Shown: positions 26,581-34,811 of the stretch, piece after piece
Numbering within the stretch: the first letter of the stretch is position 1
Layout of the letters: every line of letters begins with the position of its first letter
Assembly (NCBI RefSeq): GCF_020736845.1
Contig: NZ_JAFFQR010000029.1
Location: forward strand, 124,001-188,000
DNA from: Paenibacillus farraposensis
GTDB lineage: Bacteria > Bacillota > Bacilli > Paenibacillales > Paenibacillaceae
Direction of reading: 5' to 3'
DNA length: 64,000 nucleotides
Notes under the pieces: generated by a model
The model's database searches: none
What the model was told of the DNA's origin: nothing
Seen by the model: only the letters and a program-made list of their open reading frames with translations
Made by a program: the position numbers and the translations under genes

Positions 26581-27534
26581 TTGATCGGCAAAGAACACGG
26601 GATTGAACAGGAATCGGTAGCTTTAAGTCTGGAAGAGCTGTATCAAAAATATCGCAAATATTCTTTTGCCATTGCTTATCGCATGCTTGGGACGGTTACA
26701 GATGCCGAGGATGTCGTTCAAGACTGCTTTGTCGAGCTGAAGAATAAGCCCCTGAATGACATACAGAACCCCAAAGCCTATGTCGCCAAAATGACGATGA
26801 ATCGGTGTCTGAATCTACTGAACTCTGCACGCAAACAGAGGGAAACGTATGTTGGACAGTGGCTGCCGGAGCCGCTTGGCGAAAGCGCAGATCTGCCTGC
26901 CGACTGGCTGGAGCGTAAGGATATGATTTCTTACGCTTTTCTGGTTTTGCTAGAGCAGTTAAAACCGACAGAACGTGCTGTCTTTGTGCTGAGGGAAGCC
27001 TTTCAATACGACTATAAGGACATTGCGGAATTACTGGGGAAGACAGAGAGCAACTGTCGTCAGTTATTCAGTCGCTCCCGTCGCATTCTAGCTTCCGGGG
27101 AATCTGACGCAGCTGCTCCGACAGGCAATCCTGAAAATAATGCTTCCAGAGTAAAACTGCTGGAACGCTTTACCGCCGCCTTTCTCGCCTACGATGTGAC
27201 TGCGATGCTGGAATTGCTCGCAGAACAGCCGATATTTGTGGCAGATGGCGGAGGCAATGTGCATACGGTGATGAGACCGATGGTTGTACGCAAAGGCGTT
27301 CTTGCCCTGCTGACCTCTCGGCGGGTGCTGACCGCATTGCGGGAGCGAGAATTAGTTCACACTGTCATCAATGGCGAGGTACAACTGGCATTTCTGAGAG
27401 AAGGCAAAGTAAAAGAAGCCTTATGTATCAGACTGACGCCGGACGGGGAGCAAATCCAAGATTTTTATTTAATGATCAATCCGGATAAGCTGGGGCACAT
27501 TCGTCTGAGCCAGGAAGAAGCTCATAAGCAATAA
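26581..27534 (+). CDS. ECF sigma factor of the SigJ type
   Basis: 317 residues. Region 2: LYQKYRKYSFAIAYRMLGTV with DAEDVVQDCFVEL; region 4: LKPTERAVFVLREAFQYDYK and IAELLGKTESNCRQLFSRSR. The extra C-terminal ~130 residues form the SnoaL-like domain of ECF41/SigJ factors, which modulates activity in place of an anti-sigma. The start TTG at 26581 follows AGGGGG. It is translated just after the AhpD-like gene, as expected for ECF41. Confidence 0.9.
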   Translation: MIGKEHGIEQESVALSLEELYQKYRKYSFAIAYRMLGTVTDAEDVVQDCFVELKNKPLNDIQNPKAYVAKMTMNRCLNLLNSARKQRETYVGQWLPEPLGESADLPADWLERKDMISYAFLVLLEQLKPTERAVFVLREAFQYDYKDIAELLGKTESNCRQLFSRSRRILASGESDAAAPTGNPENNASRVKLLERFTAAFLAYDVTAMLELLAEQPIFVADGGGNVHTVMRPMVVRKGVLALLTSRRVLTALRERELVHTVINGEVQLAFLREGKVKEALCIRLTPDGEQIQDFYLMINPDKLGHIRLSQEEAHKQ

Positions 27535-27592
27535 AATAACAATCGTTCATCACATCACCCGCATGGAGTGAATTTCAGAGGAATCCGGTTGT

Positions 27593-27628
27593 CCTACAAG
27601 GCCATCAGAGCAGTCTGATGGCCTTGTA
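27593..27628. terminator. Bidirectional terminator
   Basis: Perfect 15-base arms CTACAAGGCCATCAG / CTGATGGCCTTGTAG with an AGCAGT loop, between convergent genes. Confidence 0.75.
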
Positions 27629-27640
27629 GATTGGTTCCTC

Positions 27641-27979
27641 TTACATCTGCCGAGCCTGACGCAGTGCCAGCTCACCTACCCAGGGAAGTTTGAGCCATTT
27701 GCCTTGTCCCGCACGGACTAACAAAGTCATCCACAAGGCAAGCCCTGCCAGCGTCAGCAAAGAAGCGAGCAAAGGACCGAGCAGCGGAATGAATCCGGCC
27801 AGCACATGCCCAATCATGAGGGCTACAAACAAAAATATAGATTGCAGAGCGTGGAACAATACGAAGCGGCTTCTCTTTTCCAGCATGACAAAGACGAATG
27901 CGCCAAGGAATGCGAACAGGTAGCACAGGATAGCTGCTATATTTTCATCCAATCCCGTGGAAGACTTATAGACGGACAT
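27641..27979 (-). CDS. DUF4870-like membrane protein
   Basis: 112 residues. After SSTGLDENIAAILCYLF come three hydrophobic helices; EKRSRFVLFHALQSIFLFVA is the signature of the DUF4870/Tic20-like family. Function unknown. I start at ATG 27979, with AAGGGGG upstream; the ATG at 28000 has no ribosome site and overlaps it. Confidence 0.8.
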   Translation of the reverse strand: MSVYKSSTGLDENIAAILCYLFAFLGAFVFVMLEKRSRFVLFHALQSIFLFVALMIGHVLAGFIPLLGPLLASLLTLAGLALWMTLLVRAGQGKWLKLPWVGELALRQARQM

Positions 27980-28112
27980 ATCAAAAAGAGCCCCCTTCAT
28001 AAGTTATTCAAGCTCAGACGCTGTACTATACAAACTATGAGATCAGGAATTAGGGATATGCCCGAATGCTAATAAAAAGTTCCACCAGCGTTGTCCATAA
28101 AAATATGAAAAA

Positions 28113-28139
28113 GGCTAAACGAACAGGATTCGTTTAGCC
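28113..28139 (-). terminator. Terminator reading leftward
   Basis: Perfect 11-base arms GGCTAAACGAA/TTCGTTTAGCC; on the minus strand it is followed by TTTTTC. It probably ends the operon 30895-28356, leaving the DnaA-box array inside its 3' untranslated part. Confidence 0.7.
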
Positions 28140-28149
28140 ATTCACATAG

Positions 28150-28318
28150 TTATACACAGGTTTTGCACATGTTGTACGCATTTTATCCACTGTTCCACAC
28201 TGTTTATCCACAAAACAAACATGTTTTATACACAAATTGTGCACAAAATGTAGACAACATGTAGACAATATGATTTTTATTCACATTCTACGAACATATT
28301 ACCCACAGGTTATTAACA
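28150..28318 (+). other. DnaA-box-like array away from dnaA
   Basis: Four exact TTATNCACA boxes: 28150-28158 (N=A), 28204-28212 (C), 28226-28234 (A), 28277-28285 (T). Five more differ at one base: 28161 TTTTGCACA, 28183 TTATCCACT, 28237 TTGTGCACA, 28299 TTACCCACA, 28310 TTATTAACA. All are in the same orientation within 169 bp. No dnaA, dnaN, rpmH or gyr genes are near, so this is more likely a DnaA-titrating or -regulating cluster than the origin. Confidence 0.7.
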
Positions 28319-28355
28319 AAATTGACTTTCTCGTGTGTACTTTTCATCAAAAGTC

Positions 28356-28634
28356 TTATTGTTGTTTTTGAATTTGACGGCGTGGATGCATGATCTTGCC
28401 ATCCCTTTGTTTGTCATCCTCTTTGGGAATAAGTCGTTCATCTGTTTGTCCGTCATGATGATTATCAAAGGAGTATTCGGTCATTTTCCACTCGGAAGTA
28501 CCCAAAACAACATCAGCGGGAAAATGCTGGCCTCTGTGCAAATGCTGTTCATGTCCATCCTCATCTACATAAATACCATCCACTTCCACCTTTTCACCCG
28601 TTAGTGGGAGCAAATCCTTTCCTTTGCGTTCCAT
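28356..28634 (-). CDS. Small YjzC-like protein
   Basis: 92 residues, hydrophilic. GEKVEVDGIYVDEDG and LHRGQHFPADVVLGTSEWKM recall the small YjzC-type proteins, in which a short beta domain is followed by a charged tail; here the tail is rich in K, R, Q, D. Function unknown. GGAGGGG precedes the ATG by six bases. It is 30 bp behind the glycosyltransferase gene and is probably in the same transcript. Confidence 0.6.
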   Translation of the reverse strand: MERKGKDLLPLTGEKVEVDGIYVDEDGHEQHLHRGQHFPADVVLGTSEWKMTEYSFDNHHDGQTDERLIPKEDDKQRDGKIMHPRRQIQKQQ

Positions 28635-28664
28635 TCATATCCCCTCCGTCTGGCTTATTCTTTG

Positions 28665-29813
28665 TTAAGGTGTCCGGATGGAGGTTCTTTTATCCTCAAG
28701 CTGATGCAAAATATCCTTGGCAATCTGGTCTGCGGGATGAGGCTTGCGAAGCAGCTTAATCGACTCTTTCATCTCCGCAGCGAGAGAAGGGGCGGAGATC
28801 AGGTCGATACAGTGCTGAATTAGCTCATCCGTCGTGCGAGCGATGCGGGCAGCTCCTTTTTGCTCCAAATACAGGGCGTTATTCAGCTCCTGACCGGGGA
28901 CAGGCTTGAATACAAGAATAGGCAATCCCGATGCGATGCTCTCCGAAAGTGTGATGCCGCCGGGCTTTGTAATCACCATATCGCTTGCCTGCATGAGTTC
29001 GGGAACATAGTCTACGAATCCATAGGTGTAGATGTCGGGATGGTCTGCATATAACGCGTCCAATTCCGCTTTCAATTGCTGGTTGCGTCCGCAGACGATC
29101 AGCAGCCGCAGCTTGGGCAGCTGGCTTAATTGCTGGCAGATATTCAGTATGCCGGATAGTACACCATAGGCTCCTGACATAATCAGCAGCGTTGTAGTCT
29201 CCGGGCTTGGCTGCGGGATATTCTGCTGCAGATCTGCTGATTCCGTAGACACAGGATAAAAAGACGCATGGATCGGGATGCCCGTAGCGATAATACGCTC
29301 GATAGGTATTCCTCGCTGTGCTGCCTCCTGGCGAAGATCCTCTGTGGCTACATAGTAGCGGTCAATATCGGGATGAAGCCAGCGCCCGTGCAGGTCAAAA
29401 TCAGTCACCACGTTGACAATCGGCAGCTTCATTCCCATTTTGCGACGTAACGCGGGAAGAGCTAGCTGAGGGAACGTATGTATGACGAGATCAGGCTTCT
29501 CTCTGTCCAGCGTGAGTGCAAGCTGACGCATTCCAAAAGAATGCAGCACATTGCCAAAGGCCGATTTGGCCTGCATCTCGCGCGTGATATTATAAACCCA
29601 GCCGTAAAGCTGTGGAATGGTTTTGAAGCTTTGCATGTATACAAATTTGGTCAGATTATTCAACCAGGGATGGGATTCAGCCATCAAGTCGAGGAGCTGT
29701 ACCTTGCAGTGCCCGAGCTTTCGCAAGCTGTCCATGACTGCCCGGGCGGCCTGTACGTGGCCTTCCCCGTAGCTGGCGTATAATATTAAAATTTTTGGTG
29801 CTGCGGCTTCCAC
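28665..29813 (-). CDS. MGDG-synthase-like glycosyltransferase (UgtP family)
   Basis: 382 residues, GT-B fold of GT28. KILILYASYGEGHVQAARAV is the N-terminal MGDG synthase motif, NVVTDFDLHGRWLHPDIDRYYV the next, and MVITKPGGITLSESIASGLP plus GQELNNALYL the UDP-sugar site. It likely transfers glucose or galactose from the UDP-sugar to diacylglycerol at the inner membrane face. GTG 29813 follows AGGGGG; the further upstream ATG 29837 lacks one. Second gene of a leftward operon. Confidence 0.85.
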   Translation of the reverse strand: MEAAAPKILILYASYGEGHVQAARAVMDSLRKLGHCKVQLLDLMAESHPWLNNLTKFVYMQSFKTIPQLYGWVYNITREMQAKSAFGNVLHSFGMRQLALTLDREKPDLVIHTFPQLALPALRRKMGMKLPIVNVVTDFDLHGRWLHPDIDRYYVATEDLRQEAAQRGIPIERIIATGIPIHASFYPVSTESADLQQNIPQPSPETTTLLIMSGAYGVLSGILNICQQLSQLPKLRLLIVCGRNQQLKAELDALYADHPDIYTYGFVDYVPELMQASDMVITKPGGITLSESIASGLPILVFKPVPGQELNNALYLEQKGAARIARTTDELIQHCIDLISAPSLAAEMKESIKLLRKPHPADQIAKDILHQLEDKRTSIRTP

Positions 29814-29857
29814 GATGTTTAGCCCCCTATTATTCAATCAGCTCACAAAGATTCATT

Positions 29858-30895
29858 TCAGGAACGTTCCAGGTTGAAGGAGAATATGGCAGGCAAAATA
29901 TAGCGCTCCAACAGTGAACGCGGATTTTTCCAGCGGCTAACCTTGCTATCTGCTGTAAAAACCACAACTGCATCCACCTCGGGTAAAAGATAAATTTGCT
30001 GCCCGCCATGTCCATGCGCACACGCGTAGTCGATGCTATGGAGCCGTCCGGTCCACCACTGGAATCCGTAGTCCCCGAATTCCGGATAGCCTTCAACCTG
30101 TGGCTGTGTCGCTTGACACAGCCAATCGGCCGGGATTAGCTCCTGTCCGTTCCAGGAGCCTTGATGAAGACAGCAATCGCCGAATTTAGCCATGTCGCGT
30201 GATGTCAGGTACAGACCGATGTGCCCCATAGTGTATCCCTCGGGGTCATGGTCCCAACCGCTTTTTCCGAAACCTAACGGCTCGAAGAGGTGCTGCAGCG
30301 CATACGTGTAAGCGTCAGTCCCGCAGCAACGGGTCAGCAGTACGGATAATAGATGCGAATCCACGCTGCGGTACTGGAATACGCCAAGTTGATCGGCCTG
30401 CACAGGCAAGCGCAAGGCAAAGGATGGCCAGCTTTTGCTGCGATGAAACCGGCGGATAAAAGGTTCACCGAGCTTTTTACCCGTCTGCCAATACAGCCCG
30501 GACGTCATCGTCAGCAGATGGCGGATCGTAATCCGCTCCAGCAACGGGTCGTCCCGCCCGGGCAGATACTCAGGCAGCAGCTTATGCACAGCCGTATCCG
30601 GACCGGGCATCTCGCCGCGTGCCATGGCTATACCGACAAGCGTGGAGGTGAAGCTTTTGGTCGCGGATCGCAGATCGTTCAGCGAGCTGGCTTCGTGTCC
30701 ATTGTAATAGCGTTCCCAGATCAGCTTGCCGCGGTGAAGCACCAGACAGCTGCGCATTTTAGTAAACTTGGACCGGATTTCATGGTCGGACTGTTCGAGC
30801 AAAGAGACGTGGACACCCTCCTCCTCACCAGTTCCGGTGTCGGGGATCGGCCTATCTGTAATCGGTGTAGTGAACAGCGGTGTATAGCGGCGCAT
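29858..30895 (-). CDS. Serine hydrolase of the class C beta-lactamase family
   Basis: 345 residues without a signal peptide. RSATKSFTSTLVG holds the SxxK nucleophile, YRSVDSHLLS the YxS/N motif, and HGHGGQQIYLLPE replaces the usual KTG/HxG box. Such proteins are esterases or peptidases more often than lactamases, and the cytosolic location speaks against resistance. AGGGAGG-like site GGAGGGAAAAGG precedes the ATG. It heads the operon with the glycosyltransferase, 44 bp apart. Confidence 0.85.
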   Translation of the reverse strand: MRRYTPLFTTPITDRPIPDTGTGEEEGVHVSLLEQSDHEIRSKFTKMRSCLVLHRGKLIWERYYNGHEASSLNDLRSATKSFTSTLVGIAMARGEMPGPDTAVHKLLPEYLPGRDDPLLERITIRHLLTMTSGLYWQTGKKLGEPFIRRFHRSKSWPSFALRLPVQADQLGVFQYRSVDSHLLSVLLTRCCGTDAYTYALQHLFEPLGFGKSGWDHDPEGYTMGHIGLYLTSRDMAKFGDCCLHQGSWNGQELIPADWLCQATQPQVEGYPEFGDYGFQWWTGRLHSIDYACAHGHGGQQIYLLPEVDAVVVFTADSKVSRWKNPRSLLERYILPAIFSFNLERS

Positions 30896-31259
30896 CCTTT
30901 TCCCTCCTTGCTATGTTTATTTATTTTACCCCAAACACATACACTCCAAAAGCCGATATATAAGGTATGCCGTGTGTAAAGCAGTTAATCAGATTACCCC
31001 AATAATATGAAACGTAAAGGATAGGTAAAAACAATGTGAATTTGCTGGAAAGCTGAAAGCTTTATTTGAATATGTTATAATGGGGTAGTGATTCAGCCAG
31101 AAGAAAATCGGTTAATAATAGTGTCAGGTACATGCCTTGCATAAGGCGTTCCCGACCTAAGCTGCATTAGACGTACTACTTCACTGCATAAGGAAACCTA
31201 TACTTTTCGGCATTCTCTTCAACGGAGCACTTATTTTCAACGTTTTGGGAGGGAGTTAC
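30896..31259 (+). promoter_or_regulatory. Gene-free stretch with an extended -10 promoter and long leader
   Basis: TGTTATAAT (31073-31081) is an extended -10 element without a clear -35. It would give a leader of about 170 bases to the 62-residue gene. The leader holds a small hairpin (ATGCCTT/AAGGCGT, 31132-31149) but no riboswitch class was recognised. Confidence 0.45.
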
Positions 31260-31448
31260 ATGGCAACGAAAGGTCACAATGAAGTTAAGGAAAGTCTGCG
31301 GGAAATGACTCGAATTTTCCGGCCCAAGGATCCCAAAAAATTTGTAAAGGAATATGTGCGAAAATACCGGATTACAGGAGGGTATGAGGAAGAGTTGACC
31401 ATGGTGGTGGAAAACGAACTCGGTCGCATGAATTCTTCAGTATCTTAA
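31260..31448 (+). CDS. Small basic protein of unknown function
   Basis: 62 residues, basic in the middle (RIFRPKDPKKFVKEYVRKYR) and acidic at the end. Predicted mostly helical; no membrane segment. GGGAGGGAG lies before ATG 31260. It has its own promoter and terminator. No family recognised. Confidence 0.65.
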   Translation: MATKGHNEVKESLREMTRIFRPKDPKKFVKEYVRKYRITGGYEEELTMVVENELGRMNSSVS

Positions 31449-31487
31449 AAGATACGGTCCCAGCCCAAAATAGAATTTCGCCTATTT

Positions 31488-31520
31488 AAACCGTCTATCC
31501 ACAGAGGAGACGGTTTTTTT
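31488..31520 (+). terminator. Terminator after the 62-residue gene
   Basis: AAACCGTCT pairs with AGACGGTTT around an 11-base loop; the T run continues for five bases. Confidence 0.85.
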
Positions 31521-31587
31521 GTGTTCATCCTGCATACAATGGGATAGGTTTAGTAAAATTGTTTGCACAAAGGAGGCGGCTTTCCTA

Positions 31588-32337
31588 ATGGAGGTGGCGA
31601 TACGAACACCGGAGGAAATCGGTTATATCAGAGAAGCCGGGCGCATTTTGGCTGATTGTCATCGTGCACTGGAGAACCGTATTCTTCCGGGGATCACAAC
31701 GCTCGAAATTGATGCATGGGTGGAACAGTTTTTGAGCAAGCGCGGTGCCACACCGGAACAAAAGGGCTACAAAGGCTTTCCCTACGCAACCTGCGCTTCG
31801 GTCAACGAGGTTGTATGCCATGGTTTTCCCTCGGAACGAATACTTCATGAAGGAGATATTGTAACCATCGACATCGTCGTCAACAAGGACGGCTGGTTGG
31901 CCGACCGGGGATGGACCTATGCAGTAGGCAACGTCAGTCGTCCGGTAGCACGGCTGCTTCGACAGACCCATAAGGCGCTGATGAGCGGAATCGAGGCCGC
32001 ACGTCCAGGAAGGACGCTGGGGGATATCGGGCATGCGGTAGAAAAAGCAGCAGGCTGGCGGCGGTTTGGTATCGTCAAGCCGCTGATCGGGCATGGGATT
32101 GGTCGCCAGATGCATGAACCGCCGGAGGTTCCGCACTATGGCCGCCCCAGAACGGGATTGTCGCTGCGCGAAGGAATGGTGATCACCATCGAGCCGATTT
32201 TTACGCTCGGAACCGAAGGAGCGGTGCTGTGGGGCGATGATGGCTGGACCATCAGTACGGCCGACGGCAGCTGGGGCGCACAATACGAGCATACGATTGC
32301 GATCACGAAGAACGGCCCATACATTTTGACCTCGTAA
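31588..32337 (+). CDS. map: Methionine aminopeptidase, type I
   Basis: 249 residues, standard length for the single-domain enzyme. Metal ligands and catalytic residues are in place: VCHG, DIVVNKDGWLADRGWTY (two Asp), GHGIGRQMHEPPEVPHYG (two His), VITIEPIF (Glu) and YEHTIAIT (Glu). It removes the initiator Met from new proteins in the cytosol. The ATG at 31588 lies after AAAGGAGGCGG. It stands alone, so it is probably the second, YflG-like copy rather than the ribosomal-operon map; that is inference. Confidence 0.93.
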   Translation: MEVAIRTPEEIGYIREAGRILADCHRALENRILPGITTLEIDAWVEQFLSKRGATPEQKGYKGFPYATCASVNEVVCHGFPSERILHEGDIVTIDIVVNKDGWLADRGWTYAVGNVSRPVARLLRQTHKALMSGIEAARPGRTLGDIGHAVEKAAGWRRFGIVKPLIGHGIGRQMHEPPEVPHYGRPRTGLSLREGMVITIEPIFTLGTEGAVLWGDDGWTISTADGSWGAQYEHTIAITKNGPYILTS

Positions 32338-32350
32338 TGGATAGGTGTGC

Positions 32351-32402
32351 CCTAGGGAGTCCAATATGCTGCCCTTGCATAAGGCTCTCTAGGTAGTTTT
32401 TC
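32351..32402 (+). terminator. Probable terminator after map
   Basis: CCTAGGGAG pairs with CTCTCTAGG (one wobble) over a long loop, followed by TAGTTTTTC. Confidence 0.55.
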
Positions 32403-32572
32403 TCCGGTACATATGGAAGAGCCGAACATCACTCTCCAATTCGATTGATGCTTGTTGTTGATAAGTCTTGATATATGTTACGGACAGTAGCCCAAATGTA
32501 TAGTAAAGTAAGCCTGAGATGGGCTTGTCATAGAATTGAAAGCATCATATTGCAAACAGGAGTGAGAATCGA

Positions 32573-33082
32573 ATGATGATCAGGGAAGCGATGCTATCGG
32601 ATGCTGCGAACATCGCTAAGGTGCATGTGGATTGCTGGAGAACGACGTACAAAAATATAATGCCGGCCGAGGTTCTGGAACAGCTTTCCTATGAGCAAAG
32701 AACAGAACTGTGGAATGCGAATCTTTCTGGTGAAGATGGTCATCTGGTATATGTAGCGGAAAATGAGCAGGGGGAAATTATCGGATTTATAAGCGGAGGT
32801 CCGGAAAAGTCAGGTGAATACCCCCCGTATGGGGGAGAAATAACAGCTATTTATGTTTTAAAGGAATACCATTGTTTGGGATTGGGAAAAGGCTTATTTA
32901 TGCGTCTGCTGCAGCACCTCAGCAGTATGCGCATTCACTCCGCGATCGTGTGGGTGCTAGCGGATAATCCGGCGTGTGCTTTTTATGAAAAGCTGGGGGC
33001 TAGGCTTGTCGTAGAGCAGCACCTGATTCATATTGGCGGCAAAAACCTGAACATGGTGGCGTATGGCTGGCGACTATTCTGA
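32573..33082 (+). CDS. GNAT-family N-acetyltransferase
   Basis: 169 residues. IREAMLSDAANIAKVHVDCW is the N-terminal strand-helix, and ITAIYVLKEYHCLGLGKGLFMR holds the Q/RxxGxG/A acetyl-CoA loop in the variant HCLGLGKG; NPACAFYEKLGARLV is the C-terminal part. The acceptor is unknown. AGGAGTGAG precedes the ATG. Its last nine bases overlap the convergent DUF438 gene. Confidence 0.9.
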   Translation: MMIREAMLSDAANIAKVHVDCWRTTYKNIMPAEVLEQLSYEQRTELWNANLSGEDGHLVYVAENEQGEIIGFISGGPEKSGEYPPYGGEITAIYVLKEYHCLGLGKGLFMRLLQHLSSMRIHSAIVWVLADNPACAFYEKLGARLVVEQHLIHIGGKNLNMVAYGWRLF

Positions 33083-34333
33083 TAGAATTCGCTTTTGCCC
33101 TTCCAAGGAGCGGATCGGCGCGATATTTTGCGTAAATTCCAGTGTTCCCATGTAGCGGCCTTCGGCATCACGGATGGCAAAATAGCGGATATAGACAAAC
33201 TTGTCCTTAAACGGTATCCAAAAATCCTCAACATCCTTGCGGCCTGCCTTAAAGTCTTCCAGCAGCTTTTCAACGACATGCACACTTTGAGGCGGGTGGC
33301 AATTTTGTACCGTACGGCCAATGACGGCTTTTGCGCGGGCAAAAATACGTTCTTTGCCGTGTGAAAAATAGCGAACAACATCATTTTCATCGATAAAGGT
33401 CAGATCAACAGGAAGATGATTCAGCAACAGCTCCAATTGCTGCACAGATACAATCCCCGTCTCAAATCGTACGAAGCCTTGCGGCGTTCCGGATGCATCT
33501 TCCTTTTGCTCAAGAGCTTCGGCAGGCTCCTCTGCCCGTTCGGGTATCCATTCCCGTTCTGGTGCGGTCAGACAGAATCCGATTTCCGCGCTTTCCTGAG
33601 CTATTTTCAGCCATTCATCCTCGGTTAGCTTGCTAAGCGCCATTGGCAGCAAAATATTTTCTTCCTTAAATATCATTTCGTTGACTTCGCTCATGATATG
33701 GGCAAGCTTCTTGCCGATCAGCTCACGATCTCCGCTATATTGAGCGAGCAGATTTTTTGCCTCCTTGATGGCGTCACGAATGCCGTCGTCCACTCCCCAC
33801 ATAACTTTGGTTGGGCCGAAAATTCCATATCGCTCCAAATAGGGAAATACCAAATTTTCTTTACGGCTATAGTGCTTGTCGAGATCCATCAGCAGACTTA
33901 AATCCTCAAGCAGTTTGTAAATAATCTTGGGGCTGTCATCCCTTTGAAATTGGTCTGCGTGCAATGACAACTGGAAGTTGACCAGCCGTTCGATCTCGCG
34001 GTTTTCCAGCTTGAATGTGTGAACAGGATGGCCTGGCTGTTCCTCGGGTCCGGAAGGACGATGAATATCCTCAATCGAGCCCTTGAATATTGACGTATGC
34101 ACGGAACAGAGCCGCTGGACTTCCGACACAGGGATTCCCTCTTCGGTCATCAGTGCATGCTCCATGGCCGAAATTTCAGCCACGCTTACTCCGCCAACTG
34201 CTTCTGCGAAGCGCGCTTTGACTTCCTCCACACTTTTTCCGGCGTGTAATTCTTTGATAATTTCCTTCAGGGTTCGCTGGCGTTCCGTTAATTCCTGCGC
34301 TGTATGCTCACGGTTGTTAATTAGCTCGCTCAT
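33074..34333 (-). CDS. DUF438-hemerythrin-PAS protein
   Basis: 419 residues. N-terminal DUF438 (RQRTLKEIIKELHAGKSVEEVKARFAE in two parts), then a hemerythrin-like HHE domain (HPVHTFKLENREIERLV; DKHYSRKENLVFPYLE; MIFKEENILLPMALS) whose His and Glu residues bind a di-iron centre, then a C-terminal PAS_10 domain (LTFIDENDVVRYFSHGKERIF). It is a likely cytosolic sensor or carrier for O2, NO or nitrite-linked stress. Transcribed with the DUF1858 gene, 14 bp apart, behind a predicted FNR site. Confidence 0.88.
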   Translation of the reverse strand: MSELINNREHTAQELTERQRTLKEIIKELHAGKSVEEVKARFAEAVGGVSVAEISAMEHALMTEEGIPVSEVQRLCSVHTSIFKGSIEDIHRPSGPEEQPGHPVHTFKLENREIERLVNFQLSLHADQFQRDDSPKIIYKLLEDLSLLMDLDKHYSRKENLVFPYLERYGIFGPTKVMWGVDDGIRDAIKEAKNLLAQYSGDRELIGKKLAHIMSEVNEMIFKEENILLPMALSKLTEDEWLKIAQESAEIGFCLTAPEREWIPERAEEPAEALEQKEDASGTPQGFVRFETGIVSVQQLELLLNHLPVDLTFIDENDVVRYFSHGKERIFARAKAVIGRTVQNCHPPQSVHVVEKLLEDFKAGRKDVEDFWIPFKDKFVYIRYFAIRDAEGRYMGTLEFTQNIAPIRSLEGQKRILSE

Positions 34334-34347
34334 GTTTGGTAGCTCCT

Positions 34348-34575
34348 TTATTTTTGAATGGTAAAACCATGCTGCAAAAATGTTTGCTCCACGGTTTCCA
34401 TGCTCATTTTTTTCAATGCAATTCCTTTGGACAATGTCATAAAACGCCCTGCAGTTTGTAGCATGCCAGGCCTGGCGATATCGTGAAAACCGAGCTCCAC
34501 CATAATACCCTTGACCTCGGAATGCCGGCTGACAAGGTTAAATATCGGCTCATCCCAATGCAGCAGCTTATCCAT
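34348..34575 (-). CDS. DUF1858-domain protein
   Basis: 75 residues. The segment PIFNLVSRHSEVKGIMVELGFHD followed by PGMLQTAGRFMTLSKGIALK is the DUF1858 fold seen at the start of ScdA/RIC iron-sulfur repair proteins and as a partner of DUF438. It likely works with the downstream hemerythrin-PAS protein in repair of nitrosated or oxidised clusters. AAGGGG precedes the ATG. Confidence 0.88.
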   Translation of the reverse strand: MDKLLHWDEPIFNLVSRHSEVKGIMVELGFHDIARPGMLQTAGRFMTLSKGIALKKMSMETVEQTFLQHGFTIQK

Positions 34576-34638
34576 TTGACTATCCCCTTAGTGAGAACGT
34601 TTATCAGTTACAGAGTAGCACAGGTTGTGGTGAGCCCC

Positions 34639-34654
34639 TGTGATTGTACGCACA
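34639..34654 (-). promoter_or_regulatory. FNR-type site upstream of DUF1858-DUF438
   Basis: TGTGATTGTACGCACA: matches TGTGA-N6-TCACA at 9 of 10 fixed positions. It lies 64 bp before the DUF1858 start and would give oxygen control. Confidence 0.55.
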
Positions 34655-34671
34655 GTTTAATTTCCGTAGTG

Positions 34672-34701
34672 TTGACAGGTGTGCCTCATCGTTTATATAC
34701 T
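34672..34701 (+). promoter_or_regulatory. Promoter of the GntR/ABC operon
   Basis: TTGACA (34672-34677) and TATACT (34696-34701), 18 bases apart. Confidence 0.8.
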
Positions 34702-34722
34702 GTGTATAAAGATATATACAGT
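34699..34722 (+). promoter_or_regulatory. GntR (YtrA-type) operator over the transcription start
   Basis: ACTGTGTATA and TATATACAGT form 10-base inverted arms (9 of 10 match) around AAGA. It begins inside the -10 box, so a bound repressor would block the operon. Confidence 0.7.
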
Positions 34723-34811
34723 AATAACACTGGTTGCTGTAATGATCCTTGGAAGCCATCAAAGCCGAGTTTGTCATTACAGGCGGTGCAAGAAGGGATC
34801 AGGATAAAATA

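Noticed and set aside
28150..28318. Chromosomal replication origin
   Set aside because: DnaA boxes are present but dnaA, dnaN, recF, rpmH and a clear AT-rich unwinding element are not nearby.
29858..30895. Beta-lactam resistance gene
   Set aside because: It has the SxxK fold but no signal peptide and no proper KTG box; a general esterase or peptidase is more likely.
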